Part shown: piece after piece, positions 16,559 through 25,641 of the stretch | Position numbering within the stretch: position 1 is the stretch's first letter | How the letters are laid out: each line of letters starts with the position of its first letter | DNA from: Pimelobacter simplex | GTDB taxonomy: Bacteria > Actinomycetota > Actinomycetes > Propionibacteriales > Nocardioidaceae | Reading direction: 5' to 3' | DNA: 64,000 nucleotides | Assembly (NCBI RefSeq): GCF_024662235.1 | Contig: NZ_CP096276.1 | Coordinates: 868,001 to 932,000 of the forward strand | The notes under the pieces: model-generated | The model's input: the letters and a program-made list of their open reading frames with translations, nothing else | Database searches by the model: none | What the model was told of the DNA's origin: nothing | Made by a program: the position numbers and the translations under genes

Positions 16559-17637
16559 GCAGCCGCAGCCAGGCCCGATCGCCCTTCTGGGCGCTGTCGC
16601 TCGCGATCCTGCGCGGCTTTTTGCGCGACAAGGCGTCGGTGTTCTTCGCGCTGATCTTCCCGCTGATGTTCCTGGTGCTCTTCGGCGGCCTGCTCGGCAG
16701 CCAGGACCAGTCCAAGGTCGACATGATCCAGGTCGGCGCGGTGCCCTTCGTCGACGACCTGCCCGACGACGTGGCCGAGGCGTTCAAGCAGACCTTCGAC
16801 GTGACCGAGGAGAAGAGCCTCGCCGCCGCCCTCGACGAGGTGCGCAAGGGCGACGCCGACGTCGCGATCGAGCAGCGCGGCGACCAGCTCATCGCCCACT
16901 ACACCCAGACCGACCAGGTCAAGGCCGCCGTCACCCAGGGCACGCTGCGCTCCTTCGTCGACGGCATGAACGTCGTGGCGACCGGCCAGCCGCCGGCGTA
17001 CCAGCTGGTGACGGAGCGGGTCGAGGACGACTCGCTCACCACGATCCAGTTCGTCACGCCGGGCCTGCTGGGCTGGGCGGTCGCGATGAGCGCGGCCTTC
17101 GGCGCCGCCGCGACCCTCCAGGGCTGGCGCCAGTCCAAGCTGCTGCGCCGGCTCCAGCTCGCGCCGGTCAAGACGGGCACCGTCGTCGGTGCGCGCGTCG
17201 CGGTGACGCTCACCGTCGCGCTCGCCCAGCTCGCGATCTTCCTCGGCCTGGGCGCGGCGGCGTTCGGGCTGACCCTCACCGGATCGTGGTGGATGTCTAT
17301 ACCGCTGATCGTCGTGGGCACCCTGTGCTTCATGGCGATCGGGCTGCTCGCCGGGGCCCTCGCCAAGACCACCGAAGGGGCGGTCAACCTGGCCAACTTC
17401 CTGGTGCTGCCGATGGCCTTCCTCAGCGGCTCGTTCTTCCCGCTCGACGTCGCTCCGACCTGGATCCAGCGCCTGTCCGACCTGTTGCCGCTCAAGCACC
17501 TCAACACCGGGATGCTCGACGTGATGGTGCGCGGGCAGGGGCCGGGGTCGGCCGTCGTACCGCTGCTGATCCTGGCCGGGTTCGCGATCGTGGTGACCGC
17601 GCTCGCGGCTCGGCTCTTCCGGTGGGAGACCACCTGA
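16555..17637 (+). CDS. ABC-2 type transporter permease
   Basis: The 360-residue protein has one N-terminal membrane helix (VFFALIFPLMFLVLFGGLL), a large extracytoplasmic loop of about 150 residues, and five C-terminal helices, the YhgE/ABC2_membrane_3-like layout. The helix rich in small residues plus the LVLPMAFLSGSFFPLD motif is characteristic of ABC-2 exporters (DrrB, NatB). It overlaps the ATPase stop (ATGA), so the pair is translationally coupled and probably forms a heterotetrameric exporter. Confidence 0.9.
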   Translation: MSSRSQARSPFWALSLAILRGFLRDKASVFFALIFPLMFLVLFGGLLGSQDQSKVDMIQVGAVPFVDDLPDDVAEAFKQTFDVTEEKSLAAALDEVRKGDADVAIEQRGDQLIAHYTQTDQVKAAVTQGTLRSFVDGMNVVATGQPPAYQLVTERVEDDSLTTIQFVTPGLLGWAVAMSAAFGAAATLQGWRQSKLLRRLQLAPVKTGTVVGARVAVTLTVALAQLAIFLGLGAAAFGLTLTGSWWMSIPLIVVGTLCFMAIGLLAGALAKTTEGAVNLANFLVLPMAFLSGSFFPLDVAPTWIQRLSDLLPLKHLNTGMLDVMVRGQGPGSAVVPLLILAGFAIVVTALAARLFRWETT

Positions 17638-17688
17638 GGCTTCCCGAGCCGGGGACGCGGAGGGGCGTGAGCACCTAAGGTCTCTGCC

Positions 17689-19710
17689 ATGCTCGACTTC
17701 GCGGTCATCCTCGGACAGCTGGCCCTGATCATCGTCGTCGCCCGGATCGCCGGCACCCTCGTCGCCAAGATCGGCATCCCGCCGGTCGTCGGCGAGATCG
17801 CCGCCGGCGTGCTCCTCGGCCCGAGCCTGCTGGGCATGGAGCTCAGCGGCGAGCTGTTCCCCATGGACCAGCGCGCGTTCCTCGACGTGCTCGCGCGCGT
17901 CGGTCTGGTGCTCTTCATGTTCGTGGTCGGCCTCGAGCTCGACATCAAGCTGATCAAGGGCCGCGAGAAGGTCGCCGGAGCGGTCTCGATCTGCTCGATC
18001 GTGCTGCCCTTCACGCTCGGTATCGGGCTGGCCAAGCTCTTCGTCGACACCGACGCCACCGCGGCGCTCAAGCCCGCAGGTGCGGACTTCTGGCCGTTCG
18101 CGCTGTTCATGGGCGCGGCCATGTCGATCACCGCGTTCCCGGTGCTCGCCCGGATCCTCACCGACCGCCGGATGCACCGCACCGAGACGGGCGGACTGGC
18201 CCTCGCCTGCGCCGCGACCGACGACATCATCGCCTGGACGCTGCTCGCCGTCGTCCTCGCGCTGGCCGGTGTCGACGCCGGGCACGGGCACCTGCCGAGC
18301 TGGGCGATCTACCTGGCGATCCCGTTCGTGCTGGTCGCGATCTTCGTGATCCGGCCGGCGCTGACCTGGCTCACCCGGGCCTACCACAAGGCCGGCGAGC
18401 TGACGCCGACCATCATGTCCGTCGTCCTGGTGGGGATGCTGCTGTTCGCGGCCACCACCGAGGTCATCGGCATCCACTACATCTTCGGCGCCTTCCTCTT
18501 CGGCGCGATCATCCCGCACGAGCAGGCCGCGGCCCTGCGCCACGAGATCCTGGTCCGGCTGGAGCAGATCTCGGTGCTCCTGCTGCTGCCGGTCTTCTTC
18601 CTCATCTCAGGCCTCAAGGTCAACATCCAGGGCCTCGGCACGGAGCACATCGTGCCGATGCTCGCGATCCTCGCCGTCGCCATCATCGGCAAGTACGTCG
18701 GCGCCTACGTCGGCGCCCGCCTCCAGAAGGTCCCGCACTGGCAGGCCAGCGCGCTCGGGCTGCTGATGAACACCCGCGGCCTGACCGAGCTGATCATCCT
18801 CAACGTCGGTCTCGAGAAGGGCCTGCTCAGCCAGGAGCTGTTCACCCTCATGGTGATCATGGCGCTGGTGACCACGGTGATGACCGGGCCGCTGCTCGGG
18901 TTCGTCTACCCCCAGCGCCGGGTCGCTCGCGACATCGCCGAGGCCGAGCGCGCCGCGCTCGGCGAGGAGGCCGTCGACCGGATGCTCGTGCTGGCCCACG
19001 CCGGCCAGGACGACCGCCTCCTCGTCGATCTCGCCGTCGGTGCCCTCGGCGGGGCGAGGCCAGCCGAGATCGTCATCGCCGACCTCACCCCCCAGGGACG
19101 CCCTCTCGAGGTCGGCAGCGGGCTCTCGCTCGACCTGGCCGAGATGGCCGCGGCGATGGAGCGCCAGCAGGGACTGGTCCACCACGGCGAGCGGCTCGGC
19201 GTGCCGATCCGGGTGATCGCCCACCCCAGTGCGGACGTCGAGCAGGACCTCGTCGAGCTGATCGGCGTGCTGCGCCCGCAGGGGCTCCTCGCCTGGTCCG
19301 ACGACCCGTCGCTCGCGACCGTCGTGGCCGCCAACGAGTCGGTGGTGCTCGTCGCCACCGCCGGGACCCCGGCGCCCGACGCGGACGCCCCCGTGGTCGT
19401 GCACTGGAACGCCGACAGCGACAGCGAGGCCGCCACCGTCCTGGGCGCGCGGCTCGCGCTCCAGCGCGGCGTCGCGCTCGACCTGCGCGGGGAGGGCGGG
19501 CGCCGGCTCACCGCCGCCCGCACGGCGCTGGAGGAGCGCGGGGTGCGCCTCGAGGCGGCCGCCGCGGACGGACCGCTGGCTGCCGCGCCGATCGAGCTGT
19601 CGTCGTACGGGGTGGGGGGTGCGGCGGGCGCCCGGGTGCGCGCCGAGCTCGACCCCGCCCCGGTCGACTTCACGACCGTCTCGTTGGGCGAGGTCGCCGC
19701 CCCGGCCTGA
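17689..19710 (+). CDS. Cation:proton antiporter, CPA2 family
   Basis: The 673-residue protein has about twelve or thirteen membrane helices in the first 400 residues, with family features GIPPVVGEIAAGVLLGPSLLG, the LALACAATDDIIAW helix containing the ion-binding Asp pair, and LMNTRGLTELIILNVGL. Residues about 420-673 form a soluble C-terminal region with a UspA-like alternating pattern rather than a clear KTN domain. It should exchange Na+ or K+ for protons. ATG 17689 lies 7 nt after TAAGGT (17676-17681), so it probably has its own leaderless promoter. Confidence 0.9.
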   Translation: MLDFAVILGQLALIIVVARIAGTLVAKIGIPPVVGEIAAGVLLGPSLLGMELSGELFPMDQRAFLDVLARVGLVLFMFVVGLELDIKLIKGREKVAGAVSICSIVLPFTLGIGLAKLFVDTDATAALKPAGADFWPFALFMGAAMSITAFPVLARILTDRRMHRTETGGLALACAATDDIIAWTLLAVVLALAGVDAGHGHLPSWAIYLAIPFVLVAIFVIRPALTWLTRAYHKAGELTPTIMSVVLVGMLLFAATTEVIGIHYIFGAFLFGAIIPHEQAAALRHEILVRLEQISVLLLLPVFFLISGLKVNIQGLGTEHIVPMLAILAVAIIGKYVGAYVGARLQKVPHWQASALGLLMNTRGLTELIILNVGLEKGLLSQELFTLMVIMALVTTVMTGPLLGFVYPQRRVARDIAEAERAALGEEAVDRMLVLAHAGQDDRLLVDLAVGALGGARPAEIVIADLTPQGRPLEVGSGLSLDLAEMAAAMERQQGLVHHGERLGVPIRVIAHPSADVEQDLVELIGVLRPQGLLAWSDDPSLATVVAANESVVLVATAGTPAPDADAPVVVHWNADSDSEAATVLGARLALQRGVALDLRGEGGRRLTAARTALEERGVRLEAAAADGPLAAAPIELSSYGVGGAAGARVRAELDPAPVDFTTVSLGEVAAPA

Positions 19711-19733
19711 TCAGGAAGCCCGCGCGGGCCGGC

Positions 19734-21038
19734 TCAGCTGGAGCTGCCGGCGTGGGTGTTGAACGCCAGCGTCCGGTGCCCGATCCGGACCCGGGTGCCC
19801 TGGGTGAGGATCTGCTCCGCGCCCTGCGGCATCCGGATCCAGTCGGGCGTCTTGGGGACGTGGACGTAGGTGCCGTTGGTCGAGTTGTTGTCGACCAGCA
19901 CGACGTCCCACCCGCGCATCTCGAGCCGCGCGTGGACCCGGGAGACCTGGTTGGACTGGTCGATGATCGGCAGCGGCCGGAACGTACCTCCGGTGACCCG
20001 CTCGTCCCCGCTCGGGTCGCGCCCCAGCAGGTAGGGCGTGTCGAGCTGGAACACCGATCCGTCGTCGAGCACGATCACGCCCAGCGGCGGCCGCGGGCCG
20101 TTCACCAGCACCGGCGTCTGCTGGACCATGTTGATCCCGCAGATCCCGCAGAACAGCACCCGCGGGTCGTTGAAGTGCCGGTTCTTGCAGTAGACCCCGC
20201 GCACCTGCTCGTGGGCGTGCTCCTCGTGGACCTGGGCGGCGTTCTCGACGATCGGCAGCGGCTCGAAGTCGTCGAGGTCGTCCTCGACCTCGCTGATGAG
20301 CACCGACTGGAAGCTGATCTGCTCGTCGGCCTGGACCGGCGGCAGTGGACGGCCCGCGACCGGCGGCACCGGCTCCGGCTCCGGCTCGGGGACCGGCTCG
20401 GGCTCCGGGACCGGTTCGGGCTCGGGGACCGGCACGGGCTCGGGCTCGGGCACCGGGGGAGCCGGGGGCGGCGGCGGTACGGGCGGGGCCGGCGGCGGCA
20501 GCACCGGCTCGGGCTCCGGCACCGGGACCGACCCGACGACGACGCCGGTGCCGGCGCTGGTGCCCGCGCCGAGCGCCAGCGACCCGGCGGGCACGACCCC
20601 GCCGTCGAGCCGGTACGACGACCCGTCGGCCGGCGCGCTCGCCCCGGGCAGCGTCACCGTGACGTCCTCGATGGGCCACGGGATGAGCCGCTCGACCCAG
20701 GCCAGCGACTCCGCGCCCGAGATCGCCTGCCCGTCGACGGTGACCGTGACGTCGCCGTCGACGAACACCGCGAGCCCGGTGGTGTGCGGCGCGAGCGCCG
20801 CGAAGCCGGGGGACTGCTCGACCGTGGTCGAGAGCATGAGGGCGTAGCCGCGCACGAGCTGGCGGCCCTGGCCGCCGTTGGCGGCGACCATCTCGGCGTG
20901 CTCCAGGTAGGGCTTGACGACCTCGGGGTCGTCGGAGCCGACCAGGAGCACGACCGGCCCGATCCGGGCCAGGGTGCCGGCGCCGGGGCCGGGCACGACC
21001 CGGGCCCGGCTCCAGTCGTCTGCTGAGGTGTGGGTCAT
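19734..21038 (-). CDS. FHA-domain protein with zinc ribbon and proline-rich linker
   Basis: The 434-residue protein has an N-terminal alpha/beta domain (about 1-145), a long Pro/Glu-rich linker made of PEPEPVP-type repeats (about 180-265), a CxN/H-type zinc ribbon (CKNRHFNDPRVLFCGICG) and a C-terminal FHA domain (about 330-430) with the phosphothreonine-binding landmarks LLGRDP, VSRVHARL and DNNSTNGTYV. FHA proteins read threonine phosphorylation, so this is likely a target or adaptor for the kinases nearby. It is the last gene of the minus-strand operon 23126 to 19734, 5 bp after the membrane protein. No membrane segment is seen. Confidence 0.87.
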   Translation of the reverse strand: MTHTSADDWSRARVVPGPGAGTLARIGPVVLLVGSDDPEVVKPYLEHAEMVAANGGQGRQLVRGYALMLSTTVEQSPGFAALAPHTTGLAVFVDGDVTVTVDGQAISGAESLAWVERLIPWPIEDVTVTLPGASAPADGSSYRLDGGVVPAGSLALGAGTSAGTGVVVGSVPVPEPEPVLPPPAPPVPPPPPAPPVPEPEPVPVPEPEPVPEPEPVPEPEPEPVPPVAGRPLPPVQADEQISFQSVLISEVEDDLDDFEPLPIVENAAQVHEEHAHEQVRGVYCKNRHFNDPRVLFCGICGINMVQQTPVLVNGPRPPLGVIVLDDGSVFQLDTPYLLGRDPSGDERVTGGTFRPLPIIDQSNQVSRVHARLEMRGWDVVLVDNNSTNGTYVHVPKTPDWIRMPQGAEQILTQGTRVRIGHRTLAFNTHAGSSS

Positions 21039-21043
21039 CGGGG

Positions 21044-21472
21044 TCACACGATCCTTCCGCCGAAGAAGCGCCAGCGGATGAAAGGCACCCGCATCGGGCC
21101 GTTGGTCCAGATCCAGACGACGATCCAGATCACGGAGAAGTCGATGAAGAACGCCCAGAAGGGCACGGTGTCCCCGTCGATGCCCGGCACCGCGCCGAGG
21201 TCGACGAGCAGCCACACCAGCGCGCCCTCGTTGAGCGCGGTGATGAGCCCGAACAGGGTGGGCCAGTCCTTCTCCCAGCGCAGCTGCTGGATCAGGTGGT
21301 AGATCAGCTCCCACACGATGCCGAGCACCAGCACGGTCGCCAGGATCAGGTACGTCGTCTTGTAGTCGGGGTCGCCGGGCAGGATCGGCGTCAGCACGAG
21401 CGTGATCAGCCCGCCGAAGACGACGAGCATGAAGACCCGGGTCTGGATCCGGCCGTTGAGGGTGGGCAGCAT
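21044..21472 (-). CDS. Small polytopic membrane protein of the phosphosignalling island
   Basis: The 142-residue product has four hydrophobic helices (MLVVFGGLITLVLTPIL; YLILATVLVLGIVWELIYHLI; GLITALNEGALVWLLVDLG; FWAFFIDFSVIWIVVWIW) and ends with a basic, aromatic tail. ATG 21472 has AAGGAG about 11 nt upstream. The gene lies between the oxidoreductase-like and FHA genes with short gaps, so it is co-transcribed. I recognise no family. Position suggests it anchors the FHA or oxidoreductase proteins at the membrane, which is inference. Confidence 0.75.
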   Translation of the reverse strand: MLPTLNGRIQTRVFMLVVFGGLITLVLTPILPGDPDYKTTYLILATVLVLGIVWELIYHLIQQLRWEKDWPTLFGLITALNEGALVWLLVDLGAVPGIDGDTVPFWAFFIDFSVIWIVVWIWTNGPMRVPFIRWRFFGGRIV

Positions 21473-21509
21473 CAGTCCCGCGCTCCTTCGATCATCGGGG
21501 CGGCCGGGG

Positions 21510-23126
21510 TCACGGGGTGCTCCCCGCCAGCCACTTCCACCACTGCCGGGTCGAGCGCACCGGCCCGATCCGCTTGCAGAAGCCGCGCTTCTGGAGGTCG
21601 CCGTAGATCTCCTGGGCCGCGACCTGCAGGCCCAGGAAGGTGTCGACACCGGGGAAGTAGCCGCCCAGCGTGGTCGCGCCCGAGGCGTAGACCGCGCCGC
21701 CGCCGGACTGGGTGCCGATCAGCTCGAAGTTGCGGTCGACGTTGAGCCGGCCGACCGGGTTGCGGCTCGCGCCGCCGTGCTCGAGGAGGTCCTTGAGCAG
21801 CCGGTGCTCGGCGATGTCGGCCTCAAGGCCGGTGCAGTCGATGACGAAGTCGACCTCGACGGGCACGACGCCCTGAGCGGTGCGGACCTGGTTGACGATC
21901 CGCTCCCCGCTGGGCTGCATGGCGTCGACGGTGCCCACCACACAGGTGTACCAGCCTTCGGCCCGGCCCTGGTTCATCTGGCGCTGCCAGCTCTTGCGCC
22001 AGGGGGTGTTGGTGCCGCCCATCCGCTTGTAGAGCTCGGCGCGCTGCTCGCCGTCGAGCTTGCGGACCTGGGCCTTGAGCTGGCCGCCCCACACCGACTT
22101 CGGGTAGTTGAAGCCCTGGTAGGCCCACCCGTTGCCGCCGCGCCGGCGCATCGTCACCCGGGTCTTGCCGCCGCCGGGACGCGGGTCGCCCTCGTTGCCG
22201 TAGCCGTCGTTGGTGCCGTTGATGTAGGTCCGGAACAGGTGGACGATGTTGGTCTGCGCGCCGTGCTTCTCGCGGTCGTCCATCAGCCGCTGCAGGATGC
22301 GCGAGGCGACGATGCCGCCGCCGCGCACCAGCACGGTGCTGGGGGTCTGGACCAGGCGCTCGTAGACGTGCTCGTGCGCCTCGTAGGCGTTGACGATGTG
22401 GCGGTAGTCGTTGTTCTCGGTGCGGTAGGTCTGGAGCTCGGGCAGGAACTTCAGGCCCGGGTAGCCCACCGCGATGTGCACGTACTGCGACCGGAAGGCC
22501 ACGCGCTTGGTGGCCGAGGCGCCCTCGGGCGGGGTGAGGATCGTGAAGTAGCCGCCGCCGTAGCGGCGCCGCACGATGCGCACCAGGCCCTTGACCAGCA
22601 TCTCGTCGTACCCGATGCGCTTGGACTCGCGCTCGAGCTGCTCGAAGACGTTGCCGGCCTTGGGCGTGTAGTAGTCGGCGAAGATCGGCTCGGTGAACAG
22701 GCCCCAGAGCACCTTGAGGTCGAACTTCTTCATGCCCTCGGCGAAGCCGTAGGACGGGAAGCCCCAGATGTTGTCGGGCCGCGAGGCCGAGTCGGAGCGG
22801 ATCCGCTCGGGGCGCGGCACCTGGGAGACCCGGGTCAGGTACTCGTAGGTCTGCCACGGGAAGTCGAGCGTGCTGAGCACCCGCATCTGCGAGGTGGGCA
22901 CGCCAGCGATCCGCAGGTAGTCGACCGTGACGAACGAGCCGATGCCGCCACCGACGGTGACGAACGGGATGTCGACGATCGGGATGCCGGCCGCTGCGAC
23001 GAGCTCGTCGGTCCAGAAGTCCGTCTGCAGCATCTGGTCGGTGAGGTCACCCGTGATCGCCTGCGCGGGCAGGTACGTCGACGGGTCGGTGGTGGGCACC
23101 ACGGATGCTGCAGAGGGGTCGATCAA
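21510..23126 (-). CDS. FAD/NAD(P)-binding oxidoreductase-like protein
   Basis: The 538-residue protein has two Rossmann-type glycine motifs (TVGGGIGSFVTVDYLRIAGV near residue 48 and VLVRGGGIVASRIL mid-protein). It ends with VDFVIDCTGLEAD and GGAVYASGATTLGGY, resembling the C-terminal FAD-contact part of pyridine-nucleotide oxidoreductases and monooxygenases. No disulfide CxxxxC is present. The TTG start at 23126 has a near-perfect SD (AGGAGG, 4 nt); no other in-frame start has one. It heads the minus-strand operon and is divergent from the kinase gene. I do not know the exact family. A redox-linked input to the phosphosignalling genes is a guess. Confidence 0.72.
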   Translation of the reverse strand: MIDPSAASVVPTTDPSTYLPAQAITGDLTDQMLQTDFWTDELVAAAGIPIVDIPFVTVGGGIGSFVTVDYLRIAGVPTSQMRVLSTLDFPWQTYEYLTRVSQVPRPERIRSDSASRPDNIWGFPSYGFAEGMKKFDLKVLWGLFTEPIFADYYTPKAGNVFEQLERESKRIGYDEMLVKGLVRIVRRRYGGGYFTILTPPEGASATKRVAFRSQYVHIAVGYPGLKFLPELQTYRTENNDYRHIVNAYEAHEHVYERLVQTPSTVLVRGGGIVASRILQRLMDDREKHGAQTNIVHLFRTYINGTNDGYGNEGDPRPGGGKTRVTMRRRGGNGWAYQGFNYPKSVWGGQLKAQVRKLDGEQRAELYKRMGGTNTPWRKSWQRQMNQGRAEGWYTCVVGTVDAMQPSGERIVNQVRTAQGVVPVEVDFVIDCTGLEADIAEHRLLKDLLEHGGASRNPVGRLNVDRNFELIGTQSGGGAVYASGATTLGGYFPGVDTFLGLQVAAQEIYGDLQKRGFCKRIGPVRSTRQWWKWLAGSTP

Positions 23127-23302
23127 CGTTCCTCCTAAGTCGTGGAATGCGTCCGAGACGCTACACCGCGTACCCCCTGGTCCGCTGCCCGAATCCCGGA
23201 GATCGCTGCTGGTCGAGACCGGTGAAATTGCCTGGTTTCGGGGTTCCCGCCCGGTGGCACCGTGACATGCTGGAGGTCGCGCCACACCACCCGGAGGATC
23301 AC

Positions 23303-24115
23303 GTGCAGGGAATCGCTGACTACGAGTTCGTGCGCCCGCTGGGCGAGTCGAACTACGGCACCAACTACCTTGCCAAGGCCCCTGCCCGGTTGGGGATCCC
23401 GGCTGCCGAGGTCGTGGTCAAGGTGATCGCCGGGCCGACCTCCGACGACGCCTTCCGCCGCGCCACGCGCGAGCTCAAGCACTTCAGCGTCGCCGACTCC
23501 GACCGTCTCGTCGCCGTCTACGACGCCGGGCGCCACGGCGGAGCGTTCTACTACGCGATGGAATTCCTGCCCCAGGGATCGCTGGAGCGGCCGCAGGTCC
23601 AGCTCGGCACCGGTGCCCGGGTGGCCGCCGTGCGCGACGCGGCGCTGGCGGCCCACGCGCTGCACGAGCGCGGCATCGCGCACCGCGACATCAAGCCCGC
23701 CAACATCCTGCTCGCCGAGGACGGCGGCCGGCTCGCCGACCTCGGCCTGTCCCAGCTGCTCTCCCCGGGCATGGTGACCACAGGTCTAGGCCAGATCGGC
23801 CTGGAGTTCACCGATCCCGCGATCATGCTGGGCGCCCAGGCCTCGCGGGCCAGCGACATCTGGTCGCTCGGCGCCTCGCTCCACTTCGCGATCACCGGCA
23901 AGGGCGTCTACGGCGAGCTGCGCGGCACCGAGCCGCTGCTGCTGGTGCGCTCGATCCTGGCCTCCCAGCCGACCCTGTCCACCGACCTGCCGGCCTCGGC
24001 GACCGCCCTGATCGCGGCCTGCCTCGATGCCGACGTCGCCGCGCGACCGCGGACCGCGGCCGAGGTCGCCGACCGGGCCTCCGGCCTGGTCACCGAGCTC
24101 GGCGCGGCCGTCTGA
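23303..24115 (+). CDS. Divergent Ser/Thr protein kinase (cytosolic)
   Basis: The 270-residue protein is one Hanks-type kinase domain without membrane segments. The catalytic loop HRDIKPANILL and the VVVKVI lysine strand are intact. DFG is DLG, and the glycine loop is degenerate (LGESNYGTNYLA). I chose GTG 23303 because GGAGG lies 5 nt upstream; ATG 23267 would add 12 residues with no good SD. It is 2 bp from the next gene, so they form an operon, divergent from the oxidoreductase-like gene. It likely phosphorylates partners in this island, such as the FHA proteins or the following membrane protein. Confidence 0.87.
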   Translation: MQGIADYEFVRPLGESNYGTNYLAKAPARLGIPAAEVVVKVIAGPTSDDAFRRATRELKHFSVADSDRLVAVYDAGRHGGAFYYAMEFLPQGSLERPQVQLGTGARVAAVRDAALAAHALHERGIAHRDIKPANILLAEDGGRLADLGLSQLLSPGMVTTGLGQIGLEFTDPAIMLGAQASRASDIWSLGASLHFAITGKGVYGELRGTEPLLLVRSILASQPTLSTDLPASATALIAACLDADVAARPRTAAEVADRASGLVTELGAAV

Positions 24116-24117
24116 CG

Positions 24118-25626
24118 ATGCCGATGGAGCTCCACGACGCGCTGCGCGAGCTGGTCACCGTCCACGGCCGCTCGATCTTCGACGACGCCTCCGGCTTCCG
24201 CGGCGTCCTCGACGACGTGCTCGCCGAGGACCAGGCCAGCACCGGCGACATCAACCTGCTCGTCGACGCGGTCCGCTTCGACACCCTCGCCCCGCTGGTC
24301 GCGATGATCGACGGCGGTGCCGACGCGGCCCGCGCCGTCGAGGAGGCCGGTCTCCGGCTGGCCCGCAACCGCGGGGGCGCCGACCAGGCCGCCGCGAGCT
24401 GGGCGTCGGCCGTGCTGGGCTACGCCGTCGGCAAGGTGCCCGAGGCCGTCGTGCAGCGCTACCGCTCGGGCCGGCCCGCCTCGCCCGAGCTGCCGCCGCC
24501 GACCGCCCCGCCCGTCCGGCCCCCGGTCGCCTCGCCGGCGGCTCCGCCGCTGCCGCCGACCGCCTGGCCGCAGCCGGCCGCGCCCCCGCAGCAGCAGTAC
24601 GCCGTGCCGTCGTACCAGCCGCCCGCCGCCTTCAGCGCCCCGCCCGCCCCGCGCAAGAGCCGGACCGGCGTGTGGATCGCGGCCGCCGTGGCCGGGGTGG
24701 TCCTGGTCGCCGGCGGCGTCACGGCCGTCGTCCTCGCCGCGGGCGGCGACGACGGGCCCAGCGCCAAGAAGGACCCGACGGGCAGCACGTCCGACGACGG
24801 GCCCAAGGTCGACGTCGCGCCGGCCGCCATCGACGGTCGTTACAACGCGCTCTCGGCCAAGATGACCGAGGGGGCCTCGGGCTGCAAGGCCGAGGAGCCC
24901 GGCGCCGGTCAGGCCGAGGTCGTCCAGTGCGCGATCAGCACCGGCACCCTGCGTCTCGTCACCTATGCCGACGACAGTGCCCTCACCGCGGCGCGCAGCA
25001 CCCGCCTCGACTACAGCGCCGGCACGCTGACCGCCGACAACGGCGCGACCGCCCTCTACGAGCTGGACCCCGAGCGGGCGGGCACCAGCGACCCGGCCGT
25101 CGTCTACTGGGACAGCAAGGGCAGCCTGCAGTCGGCGACCCTGACCGGTGCCTCCGGCGCGGGCGTCGACGACCTCGTCAAGCACTACACCGCCACGGTG
25201 CCGCGGGTCTCGGAGCCGACGAGCCCCGCCGACGCGACGCTGCGCGAGTTCATCGCCATCAACATGGACGTCGCCACCTGCGCTCGCCAGCGCACGTTCT
25301 TCACCGGCGAGACCGAGGAGAGCAAGTGCGAGTCCGGCGTCGACGGCGTCGCCGTCAACGTCGGGCGCTTCGAGACCCGCAAGGACCTGCGCGAGGACCG
25401 CAAGTACTACAAGAAGAAGTACGACGAGGCGGCCAAGAAGGGCAACGGCGGCACCTGGCGCTTCGGCAAGGGCGACGCCGAGGGCGCCTACTACGCCTAT
25501 GTCGAGGACGGCACCGCGACGCTCTACTGGGACTGGAACAAGGACGAGTGCAACTGCTACGGCATCGCCTGGCACTTCCAGGGCGACCTGGCCAAGCTCG
25601 AGAAGTGGTGGCCCAGCGACGACTGA
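24118..25626 (+). CDS. Single-pass membrane protein, partner of the kinase
   Basis: The 502-residue protein has an N-terminal helical domain (about 1-115) whose pattern (LHDALRELVTVHG, ILDD-like and INLLVDAVR elements) resembles a short helical domain I recall from other prokaryotic signalling proteins, then a Pro-rich linker, one membrane helix (about 182-207, GVWIAAAVAGVVLVAGGVTA) and a 290-residue outer domain with several Cys residues that could pair. It starts 2 bp after the kinase. Together they may form a split receptor kinase: cytosolic kinase plus separate membrane sensor. The outer domain has no recognised family. Confidence 0.78.
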   Translation: MPMELHDALRELVTVHGRSIFDDASGFRGVLDDVLAEDQASTGDINLLVDAVRFDTLAPLVAMIDGGADAARAVEEAGLRLARNRGGADQAAASWASAVLGYAVGKVPEAVVQRYRSGRPASPELPPPTAPPVRPPVASPAAPPLPPTAWPQPAAPPQQQYAVPSYQPPAAFSAPPAPRKSRTGVWIAAAVAGVVLVAGGVTAVVLAAGGDDGPSAKKDPTGSTSDDGPKVDVAPAAIDGRYNALSAKMTEGASGCKAEEPGAGQAEVVQCAISTGTLRLVTYADDSALTAARSTRLDYSAGTLTADNGATALYELDPERAGTSDPAVVYWDSKGSLQSATLTGASGAGVDDLVKHYTATVPRVSEPTSPADATLREFIAINMDVATCARQRTFFTGETEESKCESGVDGVAVNVGRFETRKDLREDRKYYKKKYDEAAKKGNGGTWRFGKGDAEGAYYAYVEDGTATLYWDWNKDECNCYGIAWHFQGDLAKLEKWWPSDD

Positions 25627-25641
25627 GCCGCCGCGGGCCGC

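Noticed and set aside
16222..18543. Minus-strand ORF of 773 codons across the ABC permease and antiporter
   Set aside because: D/E/H/R-rich shadow crossing two well-supported plus-strand genes.
20340..20530. Possible CRISPR or tandem DNA repeat
   Set aside because: The repeats are in-frame PEP-type codons of a proline-rich linker with no spacers and no cas genes.
20296..20847. Gly/Ser/Thr-rich plus-strand ORF (183 codons) in the FHA gene
   Set aside because: It is the antisense of the Pro/Glu repeat linker of the FHA protein, not a gene.
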